DNA of 64,000 nucleotides from the NCBI RefSeq assembly GCF_900289175.1, contig NZ_LT985747.1, forward strand, positions 3,602,121-3,666,120, written 5' to 3'. The translations under genes and the position numbers were made by a program. Below, piece by piece: positions 61,147 through 64,000 of the stretch. The stretch's first letter is position 1, and the number at the start of each line of letters is the position of its first letter. Under the pieces are notes generated by a model, which did no database searches, was not told the DNA's origin, and worked only from the letters and a program-made list of their open reading frames with translations. Source of the stretch: Paenibacillus faecalis. Its GTDB lineage: Bacteria; Bacillota; Bacilli; Paenibacillales; Paenibacillaceae.

Positions 61147-61397
61147 ACGGCTCACCTCCCTTAAACACATCCCCAGTATAGAAACCATATGTAAATAAAA
61201 ATCGTGGGGACTGTTAAATTCTCGTAAATTATGCATATATCATTAATATATTGACCCTAACTCTTGACTATATTTAATGCTTTTTCATATTCAATTTGTG
61301 GATAATATAGGCACCTCTCTTGAAGAATCTGCAAGTAATCGTTAAACTGAACCTGAATATACAGCCTCGGCTAATGTTGAAATGGGATGGTGAGGAT
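61147..61397. promoter_or_regulatory. Divergent control region of the phosphonate operon and deoR-type gene
   Basis: About 250 AT-rich bases between divergent genes. Plus strand: TTGACT (61265-61270), 17 bp, ATATTC is a candidate promoter for the regulator. Minus strand: TTAACA with TTACAT or TACATA 17-18 bp on is a weak candidate for phnT. A dyad ATATAT-CATTA-ATATAT (61234-61250) lies between and could be the DeoR operator. Confidence 0.45.
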
Positions 61398-62159
61398 ATG
61401 TTTCCATTGGAAAGGCAGAACAAGATCTTAGAGCTGCTGACGATTAGGAAGGTCATGAAGATCGCCGAGCTGTCCGATGAGCTGAAGGTTTCGGTGGATA
61501 CGTTGCGCCGGGACCTGAACACGCTAACCGAGCAAGGACGCATCGAGAAAATTTATGGCGGCGTGAAGCTTGCCGAGTCCCGGTTTGGTGAATCGTCCAT
61601 GGATGAACGCATGGTGACCCAACTGGAGGAGAAGGCACAAATCGCCCGCAGATGCAGCGAGTTTATCGGGGATGGCGATTGCATTTACATCGACAGCGGC
61701 TCCACCGCTTATCAGATCGCCAAATATGTGAAGCATAAAAAGAAGCTGACGGTGATTACGAATTCGCTTCCGGTTGCCATTGAGCTGATGGATAGCGAGG
61801 CCGAGCTGATTATGATCGGCGGAAAAATACGTCGTGAGGAACAGTCGGTCGTAGCCTACGATTATATTTTTAATTTCCATGAACTGAACGTGCAGAAAGC
61901 CTTTATCTGCTGCAGTGGTATTACCGTCGAGCGGGGCATCTCCGATTACAACCTGGAGGAAGCCATTACCCGCAAAAAGATCATCGAGCTGTCCAAAGAG
62001 GTGTTCGTGGTGGCCGACAGCAGCAAATTCGGTAAGGATGTCACAATTGCCATCGCTCCGTTGGACAAAATTGATACGATCGTGACCGATTCGGGCCTCC
62101 ACACAGGTTTCATTCCGGCCTTCAAAAAAGCGGGAGCCAAGCTTGTAATTACAGATTAA
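61398..62159 (+). CDS. DeoR-family regulator of the phosphonate operon
   Basis: Start at 61398 (MFPLERQNKILELLTIRKVM), the typical DeoR start, with GGTGAGG close upstream. 253 residues: HTH (MKIAELSDELKVSVDTLRRD) and a DeoR sugar-phosphate-sensor domain (IYIDSGSTAYQIAKY; TNSLPVAIEL; MIGGKIRREEQSVVAYD). Divergent from the phn genes with 250 nt between, the expected place for a local repressor. Its ligand is presumably a phosphorylated metabolite such as phosphonoacetaldehyde or AEP, by inference. Confidence 0.9.
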   Translation: MFPLERQNKILELLTIRKVMKIAELSDELKVSVDTLRRDLNTLTEQGRIEKIYGGVKLAESRFGESSMDERMVTQLEEKAQIARRCSEFIGDGDCIYIDSGSTAYQIAKYVKHKKKLTVITNSLPVAIELMDSEAELIMIGGKIRREEQSVVAYDYIFNFHELNVQKAFICCSGITVERGISDYNLEEAITRKKIIELSKEVFVVADSSKFGKDVTIAIAPLDKIDTIVTDSGLHTGFIPAFKKAGAKLVITD

Positions 62160-62167
62160 AAAATACA

Positions 62168-62215
62168 GGCCGTTTCCCAGATCGCAGCAACATCTGCGGG
62201 GGAAACGACCTTTTT
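62168..62215 (+). terminator. Terminator of the deoR-type gene
   Basis: GGCCGTTTCCC (62168-62178) pairs with GGGAAACGACC (62200-62210), with an inner CGCAG/CTGCG stem, followed by TTTTT. Confidence 0.88.
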
Positions 62216-62328
62216 GGACGGGGACGATGCAACGTTTTGCCGTGCCGCCGTTAAACATGCGGTTGCAATCTTTCTGACATCGTGTACAATCCGTTTAAAC
62301 AATCAAATATTTTCGACGGAGTGAAGCC

Positions 62329-62460
62329 ATGAATACACCGAACAGCAGGACCATACAGCTGCTTGAGCGATTACAGCCCTATTTCAACGGGATGGGCGAT
62401 CCGGTCCGCCAGCAGATTATCGTTTTGCTGATCGACAAGAAGAGTACGTTAGGTCGCTGA
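62329..62460 (+). pseudogene. Truncated ArsR-family regulator
   Basis: ATG at 62329 behind GACGGAGTGAAG. The 43 codons encode TIQLLERLQPYFNGMGDPVR QQIIVLLIDKK, the N-terminal helix of an ArsR-type winged-helix regulator (consensus LGDPVRRQILxLL), then stop before the recognition helix. A 3'-truncated gene. Confidence 0.75.
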
Positions 62461-62621
62461 CAATGAAGCGTTTAGGCTCCGATTGCTCAAACTCCCGATC
62501 CAGGATATTCCCCGTTGTTACTTTGTTACATGCCGTTTTATGGGGGTTCCTTTATCTTATCTGCGTATTCTACTAGCCCTTATTTTTTCTGTCCAACTAT
62601 ATGTAGACGATCTATATCACC

Positions 62622-63062
62622 CTAACGCCCCTCTTGCAAAATAAGTTCTCTCATCCGATCAGTATGTTTGGCCGACACCACATAAATATCTTCTCCCCAA
62701 TCTCTGAAACCGTAGCTGAGCACACTCTCTTGGCCCTCTTCCCCCAACCACAGCCTGATCGCGTGTATGGGGAATTGATTTGTGTAGATAACCTTTACGT
62801 CGTAATCCGGATCTGTTCTTTTCACATCATCTGGCTGCTTGCGAGCAGTAAGGATCGCTTTCTCAAATACGCTTACTTCCTTCTTATCCTTGAAGGACAA
62901 CAGCGTGTCCGCATTCATCCCTTCCCATGTCTCGAATGCCGAAATACGAATTTCAGCGACCTGTGCATCAAGAAGCTGCATCGTCTCCCAACCTTCCTCC
63001 TTCTCGCAGCCTGTTAATAGAGCAGCCATACAAAACGTTATGATCGTTAAAAAATGCTTCAT
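62622..63062 (-). CDS. Lipoprotein with YhfM-like domain
   Basis: Start at ATG 63062 (MKHFLTIITFCMAALLTGCE), GGGAGAG 10 nt upstream; another ATG lies eight codons earlier. Lipobox LLTGCEK. The mature protein (about 127 residues) has an extracellular alpha/beta domain with KKEVSVFEKAILTARKQPDD and DYDVKVIYTNQFPIHAIRLW, as in YhfM of B. subtilis. Unknown function; membrane-anchored. Confidence 0.7.
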   Translation of the reverse strand: MKHFLTIITFCMAALLTGCEKEEGWETMQLLDAQVAEIRISAFETWEGMNADTLLSFKDKKEVSVFEKAILTARKQPDDVKRTDPDYDVKVIYTNQFPIHAIRLWLGEEGQESVLSYGFRDWGEDIYVVSAKHTDRMRELILQEGR

Positions 63063-63224
63063 CAAACCGTCTCTCCCTACATTCAAAATAAAGTTAATGG
63101 ATAACCCCTTGCAGCTTCAAGTTATTCTATGTCAGCTAGCTAATCTCCTCTTCGCAATACATATAGGCTGTAGACGCAATAACATCCACAGCCTAAGTGT
63201 CATTATTTTAAAGTTTCAACTCCA

Positions 63225-63545
63225 TCATTCTGGAGCTCCAGCTCTCCATCTTTTCTCCATCTGATCAGTCATCAGCTTTTTAGATGCCCCAACGATTCCA
63301 TGAGCGAGAAGTACAGTACCAAAAAAGACAGTACATAAGTTAAAATAGGGTGTTTCATAAAACGAGAACCACTCTCTGAAGAAGGTAGACTCCGCGATTC
63401 TTCCGAATAGTGTCCCGTCCATCTCTCTCAAATTTGGCATCCAGCCCGTTGATTCAAACATTATAAAAATAAACTGCAGCAACAAGAATGATCCAATAGA
63501 CAGAACCCATGATCGTTTGAAAAAGAGACGTCGATTAACAGTCAA
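63225..63545 (-). CDS. YfzA-like small membrane protein
   Basis: TTG start at 63545 preceded by GGGGGAAG; 106 residues. Two hydrophobic segments (VLSIGSFLLLQFIFIMFEST; LCTVFFGTVLLAHGIVGASK) surround GWMPNLREMDGTLFGRIAES TFFREWFSFY, matching YfzA family proteins. Function unknown. Confidence 0.65.
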   Translation of the reverse strand: MTVNRRLFFKRSWVLSIGSFLLLQFIFIMFESTGWMPNLREMDGTLFGRIAESTFFREWFSFYETPYFNLCTVFFGTVLLAHGIVGASKKLMTDQMEKRWRAGAPE

Positions 63546-63603
63546 ATGATCTTCCCCCAACCATATCGTAGTGATTGCTCCTGTATCCCCGATTTCGCAA
63601 TTA

Positions 63604-64000
63604 TTAAAACGCTTTTTTCCTATAAATATGAATCGACAACAGCCATGAACAAGCATATAGAATCATAATCGAAAATGTAACAATCAAATAAAACTGAACA
63701 TTTTGTGTGACTAACATCGTTTGTACAAATTCTCTAATGATATCGTTCAAATTTTTAATAAACGTGTTAATCACCAGCATGTAAACCCCAAATAAAACCA
63801 ATATGCCCGTCATCAAATACTTGCTTTTGAATTGATAGGAGAATGGCAGCAGCAATGAAGTAACACCCATAACTAGACCAACAATAAACAGTATGTCTCT
63901 CCAGGCTGTTAGCTCTCTATGAAAAAGAAAATTTCCGATAAAAATAGTAAAAACAATGATTAGCGTAAATAAAAGTGCGCCAATATATTTAGAACTTACG
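63604..64000 (-). CDS. Membrane protein, C-terminal part (ABC-2 permease-like), runs off the window
   Basis: The frame is open from the window edge (VSSKYIGALLFTLIIVFTIF) to the stop at 63604, so the N-terminus is outside. At least four hydrophobic segments, including LIIVFTIFIGNFLFH, MGVTSLLLPFSYQFK, SKYLMTGILVLFGVYMLVIN, and YLIVTFSIMILYACSWLLSI, with C-terminal basic HIYRKKAF. The topology and the SYQFKSKYL turn resemble ABC-2 type permease subunits. An internal ATG at 63870 is unlikely to be the true start. Confidence 0.6.
   Translation of the reverse strand, partial: VSSKYIGALLFTLIIVFTIFIGNFLFHRELTAWRDILFIVGLVMGVTSLLLPFSYQFKSKYLMTGILVLFGVYMLVINTFIKNLNDIIREFVQTMLVTQNVQFYLIVTFSIMILYACSWLLSIHIYRKKAF

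Noticed and set aside
61524..62258. Minus-strand frame of 244 residues
   Set aside because: Antisense shadow of the DeoR-type gene, with no RBS or recognisable motif.

Overview
The window looks like a chromosomal segment of a low-to-mid GC endospore-forming Bacillota, most likely Paenibacillus or a close relative (Brevibacillus is possible). The reasons are strong AGGAGG-type ribosome binding sites with frequent TTG/GTG starts, a cre box, a SigD-type flagellin promoter, Bacillus-style polymorphic (WapA/RHS) toxins, and families typical of Paenibacillaceae (DUF4127, YvrJ, SF0329). No rRNA, tRNA, CRISPR array or intact prophage was seen. Every assignment rests on reading the sequence; no database search was run.

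Layout. 0-2 kb: remnant of a small phage-like or sigO-like regulatory operon (broken sigma factor, YvrJ, RsoA-like co-sigma protein plus a decayed second copy, SleB-type cell wall hydrolase). 2-5.5 kb: an orphan gene, a multiply frameshifted pseudogene and a DUF4127 gene with a LexA-like site. 5.4-15.8 kb: a polymorphic toxin locus on the minus strand. Its order of transcription is a short YD-repeat exported protein, a subtilisin-like protease with a fibronectin III domain, a 1788-residue RHS toxin, a DUF4279 candidate immunity protein, then a graveyard of displaced cassettes: a truncated rolling-circle Rep, an orphan nuclease-like toxin tip and small immunity-like genes. 16-24.6 kb: AraC/GyrI regulator, HAD phosphatase, a secreted-protein/partner gene pair, a lipoprotein flavocytochrome-c-type reductase, a radical SAM/SPASM enzyme, TruA and a ClC channel. 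25-33 kb: chemoreceptor, RtcB with a DUF4241 protein, and a redox/lipoate module (MarR, AhpD-like, lipoyl-dihydrolipoamide dehydrogenase, lipoate ligase). 33-37 kb: another secreted-protein/partner pair, GNAT, and a membrane-anchored ThsA-like macro-domain protein. 37-47 kb: nitronate monooxygenase, M50-like membrane protease, a sugar ABC importer with GntR/LacI-type regulator and cre site, a decayed aldehyde dehydrogenase, and small regulators. 46.5-49.4 kb: guanine deaminase and purine permease. 49.4-53 kb: a flagellin carrying a large repeat insert, a frameshifted XRE regulator, and a phosphorothioate-DNA-dependent HNH restriction enzyme. 53-55.3 kb: a 2-oxoglutarate dioxygenase/ACT/LysE-exporter operon. 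55.4-62.2 kb: a GC-rich 2-aminoethylphosphonate uptake and degradation operon with a divergent DeoR regulator. 62.2-64 kb: a truncated ArsR, a lipoprotein and membrane proteins, the last running off the window.

Working together. Four functional units stand out. (1) The RHS/protease/immunity locus probably mediates contact-dependent or diffusible competition, and its 3' side records past cassette exchange. (2) The MarR/AhpD/Lpd/LplA cluster contains the parts needed for a self-sufficient lipoyl-thiol peroxide reduction pathway. (3) The dioxygenase/ACT/LysE operon suggests hydroxylation and export of a free amino acid. (4) The phosphonate operon imports 2-aminoethylphosphonate, transaminates it and cleaves the C-P bond. 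Defence-type genes (orphan ThsA-like macro protein, phosphorothioate-dependent restriction enzyme) are scattered among them. The many frameshifted or truncated genes indicate active decay and turnover in the accessory stretches.
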